A stretch of DNA of 64,000 nucleotides, from NCBI RefSeq assembly GCF_900101395.1, contig NZ_FMZO01000010.1, forward strand, positions 145,892 through 209,891. Direction: 5' to 3'. Shown here piece by piece: positions 34,144 to 43,085 of this stretch (position 1 is the stretch's first letter; each line of letters begins with the position of its first letter). The notes beneath the pieces were generated by a model. The model saw only the letters and a list, made by a program, of their open reading frames with translations, searched no databases and had not been told where the DNA came from. The position numbers and the translations under genes are program-made. Source of the stretch: Niabella drilacis. Lineage in GTDB: Bacteria > Bacteroidota > Bacteroidia > Chitinophagales > Chitinophagaceae.

Positions 34144-34971
34144 TCAATTGCCGGGTATATTCTTTTTATTGAAAAAATCGCTGAAGAACAGCAGCTGGTA
34201 TTGGATGGCATTCTGCCAATAGGCCCAGTCATGCCCGCCGGGAGAGGTCATATAGCTGTGCGGAATTTTCAACCGCACCATTTTTTCGTGAAGTGCGTTG
34301 TTCGTTTCGTAAAAGAAATCATCCACCCCGCAATCAAAGATAATGGCTACTGAATCGCGCGGATATTTTTCAATCGCGTCCGCCACGGTGATCTCCTTCC
34401 AGTCGAAACCGGCGGCATCCGGATCGCCGATCCATGTTTTAATGCCCCATTTTTCTGCAAACGGCTTTATGTCCACACCGCCGCTCATGCTGCCGCAGGC
34501 CCCGAAGGTAGCGGCATGCCGAAGCCCCAGAAACAAGCCGCCATGGCCGCCCATACTTAAACCCGTAATGGCCCTGCCAAAGCGGCTTTTTTGTGTTTTA
34601 TAATGCGCATCTATATAACCGGGTACTTCCGTGCCGATATAGGTTTCATACTGCATGGCCGGGTTCATGCGGCTGTTAAAGTACCAGCTGTTCTTACTGC
34701 CGTCCGGACAAACAATCAGCAACTGGTAACGATCGGCATGCGCCTTCAGTTCCGGCACACGAATGATCCAGTTCGCATACCAGCCATCATAACCATGCAG
34801 CAGATAAACCACTGGAAAGTGCTTCCCCTCCTGGTAATACTGTGGCAGTATGACCACGCAATTCGAACTCCTTTTCATCGCTTTGCTATAGATACTTACC
34901 GTGTCAACAGTAGCCGCATTTAAAAAACCGGCGCTCCAAAGCAATAGCAGCAGGGAAATAGCCTTTCTCAT
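34144..34971 (-). CDS. Exported esterase of the alpha/beta-hydrolase fold (esterase D / mycolyltransferase-like)
   Basis: 275 residues with a signal peptide (SLLLLWSAGFLNAA). FPVVYLLHGYDGWYANW carries the oxyanion region; the nucleophile serine is in GLSMGGHGG, the aspartate is probably in FDCGVDDFFYE, and the histidine in SPGGHDWAYW. It matches putative esterases that act on acylated sugars or xenobiotic esters. Two genes downstream in the same orientation, but read first, is the TIM-barrel gene; with the isomerase-like and oxidoreductase genes next door it could serve degradation of an acetylated sugar. Confidence 0.9.
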   Translation of the reverse strand: MRKAISLLLLLWSAGFLNAATVDTVSIYSKAMKRSSNCVVILPQYYQEGKHFPVVYLLHGYDGWYANWIIRVPELKAHADRYQLLIVCPDGSKNSWYFNSRMNPAMQYETYIGTEVPGYIDAHYKTQKSRFGRAITGLSMGGHGGLFLGLRHAATFGACGSMSGGVDIKPFAEKWGIKTWIGDPDAAGFDWKEITVADAIEKYPRDSVAIIFDCGVDDFFYETNNALHEKMVRLKIPHSYMTSPGGHDWAYWQNAIQYQLLFFSDFFNKKNIPGN

Positions 34972-35027
34972 TTTTATTGATTTTTTGAGAAGGTGTATAT
35001 AAAAAAAAGGAAGTGGTCCGTCCTTTG

Positions 35028-35942
35028 CTACATAAACGCATCCGATTCCCTGTACGCTGCAATCAGCCGGTCCTCGCCTGCTTTGCCCGGTTGCGAGATG
35101 CCATGCTCCATTCCCAAAACACCTTTATAGCCCTTTTTATTCAGCCATTTAAACACATTCTTGTAGTTGATCTCTCCTGTTGTTGGCTCCTGCCTGCCGG
35201 GGTTGTCGCCGATCTGGATATAAGCGATCTCACTCCAGGTCAGTTCCATATTTTTAATAAGATTGCCTTCATTCTTCTGCATATGATAAATATCATACAG
35301 GATCTTACAGGAAGGGCTGTTTACGCCTCTGCAGATCTCATAAGTCTGGGCCGAAGTGCGCAGGAACAGATCCGGCGAATCACTGAGCGGCTCCAGCACC
35401 ATCACGATCCCGTGCGGCTCAAAGATCTCTGCTCCTCTCCGCAAGGCGTCAATCACATTCCCTGTTTGCACCTCAACCGGAAGGTGACGTGCAAAATCGC
35501 CCGGAACAACGGTCACCCATTTGGCATTACACCGCTTGGCAATCTCTACCGACTTCCTGCAGCCATCCAGAAAAATATCAAGATGTTCCTGTTTATTTAA
35601 CGCCAGGGTATTGGCACCGTTACCACCTTTGGGCACTACAAAAACGCCCATCCGCATATTCAGCTTAGCCAGCGTTTCCCCGATCTTTGATTGCATTTCC
35701 GGGGTTCTCCCAGGCATGCCATTGTCTTCAATGGAACGGAAACCCTTATCATACATATATTTTATCTGATCGATAAAATCCTTTCCCGCGCTGTTGGCAA
35801 ACATGCCATCATGCGGAGCATAGTCCATATTAAAGGTCTTGTCGGCCTTCAGCTCTTTTACGGGTTGTCCCCATAAGCCCGTACCCAGGCCAAGCGCGCT
35901 CATCGTTAGTACATTGTTCTTTACGAAATTTCTTCGATTCAT
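35028..35942 (-). CDS. Exported TIM-barrel sugar phosphate isomerase/epimerase-like protein
   Basis: 304 residues. The N-terminus MNRRNFVKNNVLTMSALGLG is a Tat-type signal (RRNF), so the protein is exported folded. The body is an AP-endonuclease-2-like TIM barrel: MVLEPLSDSPDLF (metal-binding Glu), ILYDIYHMQKNEG (Asp and His ligands) and YIQIGDNPGRQEP, then the last Glu in GVLGMEHG. Members isomerise or epimerise sugars or hydroxypyruvate with a divalent metal. The transcribed order is this gene then the esterase. Confidence 0.88.
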   Translation of the reverse strand: MNRRNFVKNNVLTMSALGLGTGLWGQPVKELKADKTFNMDYAPHDGMFANSAGKDFIDQIKYMYDKGFRSIEDNGMPGRTPEMQSKIGETLAKLNMRMGVFVVPKGGNGANTLALNKQEHLDIFLDGCRKSVEIAKRCNAKWVTVVPGDFARHLPVEVQTGNVIDALRRGAEIFEPHGIVMVLEPLSDSPDLFLRTSAQTYEICRGVNSPSCKILYDIYHMQKNEGNLIKNMELTWSEIAYIQIGDNPGRQEPTTGEINYKNVFKWLNKKGYKGVLGMEHGISQPGKAGEDRLIAAYRESDAFM

Positions 35943-36074
35943 TGTGGCAATTTTTTTTCGAACTAAAAATAGGAAACTTTAGTATTTATAAAAAAGATTT
36001 GGCAATTATTTTCATTTTATGATATTTTGTTCCGGAATAATTGTCAAATTGAAATTTTACTTAACTTCGGAACG

Positions 36075-37022
36075 ATGAAAAAATTGATTGTAGCAGTTTT
36101 GCTTTGCTCAGGGGCTGGAATTGTGGTAGCCCAGGAAAAAAAAGATGCAGGTTTTCAAAAATATGAACAGGACATACCGGGCTCCTCTGTAAAATTTACA
36201 ATGGTGCCCATTCCTGCCGGGTCCTTCAAAATGGGAAACAGCTCGGGAGATGCCGATGAAAAACCGCCGGTTACCGTAAAGCTCGATGCATTTTATATGG
36301 GCGCCCACGAGGTAAGTTTTGACGAGTACGCCCTTTTTCAAAACGACGAAAGCCTGGGACAGAATGTAGATGCAGATGCCGTTACAAGACCCACTCCTCC
36401 TTATATTGATCTTACACTGGGCATGGGGAAAGAAGGCGGGTTCCCGGCCAACAGTATGCAGCAACGGGCCGCTGTTATGTACTGCAAGTGGCTCTATACA
36501 AAAACGGGGGTATTTTACCGACTGCCTACCGAAGCCGAATGGGAATATGCTGCCCGCGCAGGCTCTGCAACACCTTATTTCTTTGGTACGGACCCCAAAC
36601 AGCTGGATGATTATGCCTGGTACGCAAAGAACAGTGAGGATAAATATCATAAGATCGGTCTGAAAAAGCCTAACCCCTGGGGGCTCTATGACATTTATGG
36701 AAATGTGGCCGAATGGGTGCTGGATCAATACCAGGCAGATTATTATAAAACACTGGGCAAAGGAGCGGCCAACCCAGCCCGGTTACCCCAATCCCGGAAT
36801 CCACGTATTGTAAGAGGTGGCAACTATAAAGATGACGCTGCGTCCCTGCGCAGTTCCAACCGGACCGAATCCGATCCCATATGGAACCGCCGCGACCCGC
36901 AGATACCCAAAAGCAAATGGTGGAATGCGGATGCCCCTTTTGTTGGTTTCAGGCTGGTACGGCCAGCTAAACAGCCCAGTGCGGAAGAAATTGAAAAGTT
37001 TTTCTCAACATATATTTTATAA
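36075..37022 (+). CDS. Exported formylglycine-generating-enzyme-like protein (FGE/SUMF1 family)
   Basis: About 315 residues from ATG 36075 with a signal peptide ending near VVAQ. Family landmarks: FTMVPIPAGSFKMGN, EVSFDEYALF, YRLPTEAEWEYAARAG, GLYDIYGNVAEWVLDQY and RIVRGGNYKDDA. No sulfatase is encoded nearby, so formylglycine formation is doubtful. In Bacteroidota such proteins also include the gliding factor GldJ/GldK types, but size and the lipoprotein lack argue against that. It is 24 bp upstream of a Tat-exported oxidoreductase, probably one operon. Confidence 0.88.
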   Translation: MKKLIVAVLLCSGAGIVVAQEKKDAGFQKYEQDIPGSSVKFTMVPIPAGSFKMGNSSGDADEKPPVTVKLDAFYMGAHEVSFDEYALFQNDESLGQNVDADAVTRPTPPYIDLTLGMGKEGGFPANSMQQRAAVMYCKWLYTKTGVFYRLPTEAEWEYAARAGSATPYFFGTDPKQLDDYAWYAKNSEDKYHKIGLKKPNPWGLYDIYGNVAEWVLDQYQADYYKTLGKGAANPARLPQSRNPRIVRGGNYKDDAASLRSSNRTESDPIWNRRDPQIPKSKWWNADAPFVGFRLVRPAKQPSAEEIEKFFSTYIL

Positions 37023-37046
37023 TTTCTAGCGATTAAATACCATATC

Positions 37047-38357
37047 ATGAATCACAAAACAACAAGAAGAGATTTTGTAAAAAACGGTTCTCTCATAGCC
37101 GGGGGACTGCTCGCAGCTCCGGTAATGGGTAATGTGAATTTTTTCTCCGGTGCTAAAGGAGAGATCAAAATAGCCCTGATCGGCTGCGGAGGCCGGGGTA
37201 CCGGTGCCGTAACACAGGCCCTGTCTACCAAACAGAATGTAAAACTGGTGGCCATGGCAGATGCCTTTAAGGATCGCCTGGATGGATGCTATAAAACAAT
37301 TACTTCCGAAGACATGGCCTCGCTGAAAGGTAAGATTGATGTGCCTGAAAGCAATAAGTTCACCGGTTTTGATGCCTATAAAAAAGCTATTGCTCTGGCC
37401 GATGTGGTGATCCTTACCACCCCTCCCGGCTTTCGCCCTATTCATTTTGAAGAAGCAGTAAAACAAAACAAACACATCTTTACAGAAAAACCAATGGCGA
37501 CCGACCCTGCCGGTATCAAAAAAGTACTGGACGCAGCAGAGATCGCCAAACAAAAAAAACTGAACGTAGTGGTAGGGCTTCAGCGCCGCTACCAGGATTC
37601 TTACCGGGCCCTGTTTGAGCGGAAAGACATGATCGGAGATATCCTTTCCGGACAGGTTTGGTGGAACAACTCCGGTGTGTGGGTTAAGCAGCGGGAGCCG
37701 CAACAAACAGAAATGGAATATCAGATGCGGAACTGGTATTACTTCAACTGGCTCTGCGGAGATCATATTACAGAACAGCATATTCATAATATAGATGTGA
37801 TGAACTGGTTTAAGAACGCCTACCCCGTTAAAGCGCAGGGTATGGGCGGCCGCCAGGTACGTACCGGCAAACAATACGGGGAGATCTATGATCACCACTA
37901 TGTAGAATTTCATTATGCAGATGGGTCGATCCTGAACAGCCAGTGCCGTCATATTCCCGGAACCATGAGCAAAGTGGATGAATTGCTGGTAGGCACAAAG
38001 GGGTCTATTTATTGCGACCAGGCGGTGATCAAAGATCGCTCCGGCAAAGTACTGTATGCTTTTGACAAAAAGAATGAGCGGAATCCTTATCAGACCGAGC
38101 ACGACGAACTTTTTGCCGCTATTGCCAAAGGTGAACATAAGTTCAACAATGCTGAATACGGTGCTAAGAGTACCCTTACTTCAATCATTGGCCGTATGGC
38201 TACCTATAGTGGCCAGGTGATCGAATGGGATAAAGCATTAAATTCCGGTATCGATATCATGCCCAAGGAGTACAGCTTTAATGCCACACCACCTGTGGTT
38301 CCGGATGCTGATGGTTTCTACCCGATAGCGACCCCGGGAAAGACGAAATATTTTTAA
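37047..38357 (+). CDS. Exported Gfo/Idh/MocA family oxidoreductase
   Basis: 436 residues. The N-terminal Tat signal (RRDFVKN, then GGLLAAPVMGN) implies export already folded with bound cofactor. The Rossmann domain has IALIGCGGRGTGAV; the conserved EKPMATDPAG loop and an extended C-terminal beta-sheet domain follow (QRRYQDSYRALF, DHITEQHIHNIDVMNW). NAD(P)-dependent; acts on a sugar or inositol-like substrate that is not identified. Two Tat-exported enzymes and an esterase nearby suggest a periplasmic sugar-modifying pathway. Confidence 0.93.
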   Translation: MNHKTTRRDFVKNGSLIAGGLLAAPVMGNVNFFSGAKGEIKIALIGCGGRGTGAVTQALSTKQNVKLVAMADAFKDRLDGCYKTITSEDMASLKGKIDVPESNKFTGFDAYKKAIALADVVILTTPPGFRPIHFEEAVKQNKHIFTEKPMATDPAGIKKVLDAAEIAKQKKLNVVVGLQRRYQDSYRALFERKDMIGDILSGQVWWNNSGVWVKQREPQQTEMEYQMRNWYYFNWLCGDHITEQHIHNIDVMNWFKNAYPVKAQGMGGRQVRTGKQYGEIYDHHYVEFHYADGSILNSQCRHIPGTMSKVDELLVGTKGSIYCDQAVIKDRSGKVLYAFDKKNERNPYQTEHDELFAAIAKGEHKFNNAEYGAKSTLTSIIGRMATYSGQVIEWDKALNSGIDIMPKEYSFNATPPVVPDADGFYPIATPGKTKYF

Positions 38358-38376
38358 ATCACTTTCATAACAATTT

Positions 38377-38412
38377 AAAGCCGGGCGTTTTTTACATCGC
38401 CCGGCTTTTTTA
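38377..38412 (+). terminator. Rho-independent terminator after the oxidoreductase gene
   Basis: An 11-bp stem AAAGCCGGGCG / CGCCCGGCTTT (38377-38387, 38398-38408) with a 10-nt T-rich loop, followed by TTTT. Strong and well placed 20 bp after the stop. Confidence 0.92.
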
Positions 38413-38497
38413 TTTGCACGAAATAGAGTTCCCGCGACCACTGCAAGAAACGCTCCAATGGGGGTTATCGCTTTCCGAAAAGATCAATACCATATCG

Positions 38498-39475
38498 TCA
38501 CGGGCGGAGCACTCCTAATAAATCCAGCCCCTTAAACTCAAATCCCACATCCAACGTGCCGGGCACTTCCCAGCCCAGGTTCATGGAAGACACACCGAGA
38601 TCTTCAATCGCCGATCCTTTCAGGTATCCCCGTTGTTTTGCCAGCTTCACCGCATCTTTCATCATGGGCAGTATATCTTTGTAAATAGTGATCCATGCCC
38701 CTGAATGAAACGATCCTTTCATAAAATCAGCACTTCCCATACTATAAATAAACTTACCCGTTGCATCGCTCTTACCCAGGTCCTGCGCCGCATACATCCG
38801 GATATCTTTATAACGGTAGTCATAAAACGGAATACCAAACCACAAGAAATCACCATGATTCGGCGACGCCGGGTTCAGATCCTGCACAGTGATGAATAAC
38901 TGGAACTGGGCCGTATGTAGTCCCGGATCAAAGTCCTTTTTTTTCATTCGAAGCACCGCCTTTGTCAATCTCCCGGAAAATTTAAAGATCAATGCCTCCA
39001 GGTCTTTCAGGTAAGGCTTTTTCGTAAATGTTTGCTCCACCAATAAATGCGCCCAATCTTCCCCCGCCTTCCGCGGTACAGGGTATTCATCCGAAGCCGT
39101 TACATTCATCGCTACCCGGCAATTGCCAGCTGGTTTTTCAAACGCGATCTTTTTCCCCCTGGTTGCATAAATAATTCTTTTCCTATGAATCCGTCTTTTT
39201 ATCCCTGCTAATTGAAACCGGCTGCCCCATTCCGCAAGTTCCCATTGCGCCCGGCCATTGTTTTCGCCAAAAGGAAAAATAAACCGATCCCTGCAAACAG
39301 CGTTCGTATTCGTTCCCTTCAGCACCAGCCCTTTTTCGAATGCGCTGTCACCTAACAGCAACAGCGTATCCGAAACGGGCAGCCGTACGATTGCATCCCG
39401 GATACTTCCCTTTACCGCCATAGAAAAGAGCAGCATTCCCGGCAACAGCACACAAAAGATCACCTTATACATCAT
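38498..39475 (-). CDS. Exported protein of unknown function
   Basis: 325 residues with an N-terminal hydrophobic signal-like segment (VIFCVLLPGMLLFSMAV). The predicted pattern is largely beta strands with aromatic residues (FLWFGIPFYDYRYKD, WELAEWGSRFQL), and the end is LGWEVPGTLDVGFEFKGLDL. The strand pattern would suit a jelly-roll or lectin-like sandwich, but no family is recognised. It lies alone, divergent from the next unknown exported protein. Possibly carbohydrate-related from context only. Confidence 0.7.
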   Translation of the reverse strand: MMYKVIFCVLLPGMLLFSMAVKGSIRDAIVRLPVSDTLLLLGDSAFEKGLVLKGTNTNAVCRDRFIFPFGENNGRAQWELAEWGSRFQLAGIKRRIHRKRIIYATRGKKIAFEKPAGNCRVAMNVTASDEYPVPRKAGEDWAHLLVEQTFTKKPYLKDLEALIFKFSGRLTKAVLRMKKKDFDPGLHTAQFQLFITVQDLNPASPNHGDFLWFGIPFYDYRYKDIRMYAAQDLGKSDATGKFIYSMGSADFMKGSFHSGAWITIYKDILPMMKDAVKLAKQRGYLKGSAIEDLGVSSMNLGWEVPGTLDVGFEFKGLDLLGVLRP

Positions 39476-39694
39476 TCAATTATTTTGGTTTAAAATACCG
39501 GCACCCTGCCGGCATAAGCCGCTATACAAACTAAGTTAAGCATTCTGCAGCTCAGGTTAAGCAGCCCGTTACGGTTCGGCTGTTTTATTCTGACAGTAGA
39601 AGTAGAACAGCTGTAATTCCTCTTCTTTCATAAAAGCTATTTTCAAAAAATTACATCCGCCATTCCCCGGGCAATAAATATTATTAATACATTT

Positions 39695-41107
39695 ATGCAC
39701 TTTCTGTTTTTTATCAGCCCCAAAATGAGAAAAAGTTTGCCGCCGCCATTTCCCCCAAAAGAGTTGCACCGCAGCAGCCGTTCCCTGCTCATGCTGCTAT
39801 TCTTTTTATACTGTATCAGCCACGCCAACGCTCAAAAAAACAGTGCCAACAGCATGCGTTATATCGACAATGGGGCTATAAAACTGGGCATCGACCTGAA
39901 CCTGGGCGGCGCCATTACTTACCTGAGCGAAAAAGGGAAACCGAACATGATCAATAACTGGGACTGGGGACGGCAGATCCAGATGTCTTTTTACAGCGGG
40001 CCTGTGCCTTATGAACCCGATGGCAAAAAGCCACACAAGGGCTGGACCTTTATTGGCTGGAACCCCATCCAGTCGGGTGATGTAGTGGGGAACCGTTCCA
40101 GGGTAACAGGTTTTAAACAAACGGGGAACAGCCTCTATGTCCGGTGTATTCCTATGCATTGGCCCCTGGATAATGTACCGGGTACCTGCACCTATGAATG
40201 TTGGATACAGCTGGAAGGGAATGCCGTAAAGGTCCGGAGCCGTATGATCAATTACCGGCCGGATACTACACAATATCCTGCCCGCGGACAAGAGCTCCCT
40301 GCCGTATACACCAATGCCCCTTATCACCGGCTGGTTACCTATGCAGGCACTCAACCCTATACCTATGACTCCGTCAGTTTTATTAAAAACCATAACCTGC
40401 CGCAAACCCCTTCCATCCAATGGGCAGCCTGGCAGGCCACCGAAAACTGGGCAGCTTGTGTAAATGAAGACGGATACGGTCTCGGCATCTGGAAGGAGGG
40501 CGTGCAACGTTTCTCCGGCGGATATTACGGCGACTCTTCGTTTAAAGGTGGTAGCCACGATGTTTCCACCGGCTATATTTCACCCGGTAGTATCGACATA
40601 CTGGACCATAATATCAGTTACGGTTATAACTATGTGCTGATTGTAGGTGCACTTGATGCCATCCGGAACTACGCTTATCAACAAATGCCACAGGCCCTTC
40701 CCTCTTTTCATTTCCGCAACAGCCGGCTGCAATGGTATTACGAAAATACCAAAGACCGGGGCTGGCCTATCCGCGGCTGTCTTGAAATAACATTAAACCC
40801 CAACGCGGCACTGCTCAGTCCTGTAATTTTCTGGAAGGCAACTGATGCTTCGCGGTTACTCATTGATGCACAGTGGCCGGCTTCTGTTAAAAAAGCCCGC
40901 ATTTACCTCAGCCGGTTTGGTGTCTCCACATTTGAAGATCACCTGGATGTGGACGTCCAGCCTGGCAGAAGACAATACGTTATTCCCCTTGCCCATATCG
41001 GGCATTATAAAGGGGCCTTCAACGGACTTAAGATCCAACCGGATCCCGACGGGAAAAGCATGGAGCAAAACCTGCTGAAAGTATACACCATCGCGCTTTT
41101 AAAATAA
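39695..41107 (+). CDS. Exported protein of unknown function, probably all-beta
   Basis: About 470 residues (460 if the ATG at 39725 is used). A hydrophobic signal segment (SLLMLLFFLYCISHANAQ) precedes a long beta-rich protein with many aromatic and glycine residues: YIDNGAIKLGIDLNLGGAIT, NNWDWGRQIQMSFYSGP, WTFIGWNPIQSGDV, YECWIQLEGNAVKVRSRM. The LNLGGAITYLSE pattern resembles the first strands of galactose-mutarotase-like sandwiches, but I am not confident. Probably a periplasmic or surface sugar-active protein. Confidence 0.72.
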   Translation: MHFLFFISPKMRKSLPPPFPPKELHRSSRSLLMLLFFLYCISHANAQKNSANSMRYIDNGAIKLGIDLNLGGAITYLSEKGKPNMINNWDWGRQIQMSFYSGPVPYEPDGKKPHKGWTFIGWNPIQSGDVVGNRSRVTGFKQTGNSLYVRCIPMHWPLDNVPGTCTYECWIQLEGNAVKVRSRMINYRPDTTQYPARGQELPAVYTNAPYHRLVTYAGTQPYTYDSVSFIKNHNLPQTPSIQWAAWQATENWAACVNEDGYGLGIWKEGVQRFSGGYYGDSSFKGGSHDVSTGYISPGSIDILDHNISYGYNYVLIVGALDAIRNYAYQQMPQALPSFHFRNSRLQWYYENTKDRGWPIRGCLEITLNPNAALLSPVIFWKATDASRLLIDAQWPASVKKARIYLSRFGVSTFEDHLDVDVQPGRRQYVIPLAHIGHYKGAFNGLKIQPDPDGKSMEQNLLKVYTIALLK

Positions 41108-41125
41108 CGAAGTGAGCGGGCATAA

Positions 41126-41159
41126 TAAAGGCGGTCTGCTTCATTTCAAACCGCCTTTA
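41126..41159. terminator. Hairpin between convergent genes (bidirectional terminator candidate)
   Basis: A perfect 10-bp inverted repeat TAAAGGCGGT / ACCGCCTTTA with a 14-nt loop between the unknown exported protein and sod. The flanks are not very T-rich, so termination may be weak in either direction. Confidence 0.6.
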
Positions 41160-41211
41160 CATACATTGCAAAAATCTAAACCCGGAAAACATCCGGTTTC
41201 ATTATTGCTTT

Positions 41212-41814
41212 TTAGAGTGCATTATTATAATGCTCTTCTACTTTTGTCCAGTTCACTACGTTCCAGAAAGCCTTTAAATAATCCGGACGTTTGTTCTGAT
41301 ATTTCAGGTAGTAAGCGTGTTCCCAAACATCCACACCGAGAATAGGCGTACCTTTTACTTCGGCGACATCCATCAGGGGGTTGTCCTGGTTAGGAGTGGA
41401 AGTTACTTCCAGTTTTCCGTCTTTAACAATCAGCCAGGCCCAGCCACTTCCGAAGCGTGTAGCACCTGCGGTATTCATTTTTTCTTTCAATCCATCCAGC
41501 GAACCAAATGTTTCGTTGATCGCATCGGCCAGCTTCCCGGAGGGCGTACCGCCATCGGCACTCAGGATCTCCCAGAAGAAAGAGTGGTTCCAGTGACCAC
41601 CGCCGTTATTACGAACAGCAGCAGAAATAGCGCCTGCGTTTTTCACCAGTTCTTCCAGCGATTTATCTGCGTTTTCAGTACCATCAATTGCTTTATTCAG
41701 GTTATCCACATATGCCTGATGGTGCTTGCCATGGTGAATTTCCATTGTTTGCTTGTCAATGTGCGGTTCCAGCGCGTCGGGCGCATAAGGAAGGGCTGGT
41801 AGTGTAAATGCCAT
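41212..41814 (-). CDS. Iron/manganese superoxide dismutase
   Basis: Converts superoxide to oxygen and hydrogen peroxide in the cytoplasm. 200 residues. The metal ligands are all present: His27 ([11 protein letters not shown]), His76 ([11 protein letters not shown]), Asp161 and His165 ([14 protein letters not shown]). The GGGHWNH loop and the GSGWAWL segment fit the Mn/Fe group; the metal cannot be decided by eye. It is encoded alone, convergent with the preceding gene. Confidence 0.97.
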   Translation of the reverse strand: MAFTLPALPYAPDALEPHIDKQTMEIHHGKHHQAYVDNLNKAIDGTENADKSLEELVKNAGAISAAVRNNGGGHWNHSFFWEILSADGGTPSGKLADAINETFGSLDGLKEKMNTAGATRFGSGWAWLIVKDGKLEVTSTPNQDNPLMDVAEVKGTPILGVDVWEHAYYLKYQNKRPDYLKAFWNVVNWTKVEEHYNNAL

Positions 41815-42240
41815 GATTCTTTATTTTTTTATTGAGTAAATAATAATTAATCATCCAAAGTTAAACCATTATCGCCGGGCTGCAAAGTTCCATCAGAAAA
41901 GCAGCGTCCGGGAGGCTGCAAAGACTGAAAGGCATCAACAAATACAAGGTCCTGTAGGCTTCATTGAGCAGAACAGGGCTATTTATACTCACAGATTACA
42001 CGGATGATCACAGACACTATGTACAGCATTCCGGGCGAGTCTGAGAAAACCAGTGAGCAAACTAAAGCATTGGTAGCAAGAGGCCACAAAGACTGAAAGA
42101 CACCAACAAATACAAGGTCCTGTAGGCTTCATTGAGCAGACCAGGGCTGTTTACATTCACAGATTACACGGATGATCACAGGCACTATGTGCAGCATTCC
42201 GGGCGAATCTGAGAAAACCAGTGAGCAACTTATTTAGCGC
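41815..42240. repeat. Intergenic region with a 149-bp tandem direct duplication
   Basis: Two copies, 41912-42060 and 42080-42228, period 168 bp, differ at 11 positions (about 93% identical; ten of the eleven differences are transitions). Each copy carries CACAGATTACACGGATGATC. No open reading frame spans them. The second copy ends 12 bp before the stop of the next minus-strand gene. Similar CAGATTACACGGAT words recur between genes in other Bacteroidota, from memory. Confidence 0.9.
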
Positions 42241-42819
42241 CTAAAAATTGGTAAAATAGTTGGTAAACACAAGGTCAAACATATTCACATTTGCCTTTTT
42301 GGTTTGCAGATAAGCACCCGGCACCTGTACTTTATTCAGTTCACGGAAAAGGACCGTTTCGGTTTGAAATGCAGCCCGGAGCAACCGGTCAATGGTACGG
42401 ATATCTTCCTCGTATTGCTGATGCCGCCGCTCATCGTTCAGGCAAAACTGGTCATGATCCATCATCGCTGTGCCGTTAAGTCCCAGGAAGTCCGTTACCA
42501 CTATGCTGTGCCAGGGCATCAGCACACTTAACAGCACATGTATTTTAAACAGCCCCCGGCCTTCTTTTGAAGGACAATCCAGGTAATAACAAAACTTATT
42601 ATGAAACAGATCCGTTCTATCCTTTAGTTCATAACGGGTCAACGTTTCGCCAAGTGTGCGTACAAATCCGTTCCATTGTTCCTCCAATACTTGTTTCAGC
42701 ATCCGTACTGATCGTTTACGCCGGGCGTAAACCCGTTCATACTCCTGCTGATCCACCAGCGGTGACAGTCCCTTAGGATAATGATCGTAGATCTTTTTCA
42801 GCAAGGAAGGAGGATTCAT
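42241..42819 (-). CDS. Protein of unknown function
   Basis: 192 residues, no signal peptide, mixed helical character with charged helices (EYERVYARRKRSVRMLKQVL) and one more hydrophobic stretch (IHVLLSVLMPWHSIVVTDFL). No motif recognised. It is read away from the SusC gene, which starts 267 bp upstream on the other strand, and its 3' end abuts the duplicated intergenic repeat. Codon use looks like that of its neighbours, so I take it as real. Confidence 0.62.
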   Translation of the reverse strand: MNPPSLLKKIYDHYPKGLSPLVDQQEYERVYARRKRSVRMLKQVLEEQWNGFVRTLGETLTRYELKDRTDLFHNKFCYYLDCPSKEGRGLFKIHVLLSVLMPWHSIVVTDFLGLNGTAMMDHDQFCLNDERRHQQYEEDIRTIDRLLRAAFQTETVLFRELNKVQVPGAYLQTKKANVNMFDLVFTNYFTNF

Positions 42820-43085
42820 AATGGATGTTTATTAATCAGTATAAATAAATTATAATATATAATAATCGATAAAAATCATACCAAATTTACAAAAAATAAG
42901 CATAAAAAATCAAATTAGTAAATTTACTATATAAAATCCGAACCTTGAAATCCGGCTAATTCCGAAAAGGAATTTGCTGTTTCATTTTTGCAGCTTTCTG
43001 CGAGTTATATCCGTTTTTTGCATTACCCGATATAAAATAACGTATATTTAACAAACTTTTAGTTTTTAAATTAAAACCAATTTGC

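Noticed and set aside
36075..37022. FGE-like protein as gliding factor GldJ or GldK
   Set aside because: It lacks a lipobox, is shorter, and no other gld genes are nearby.
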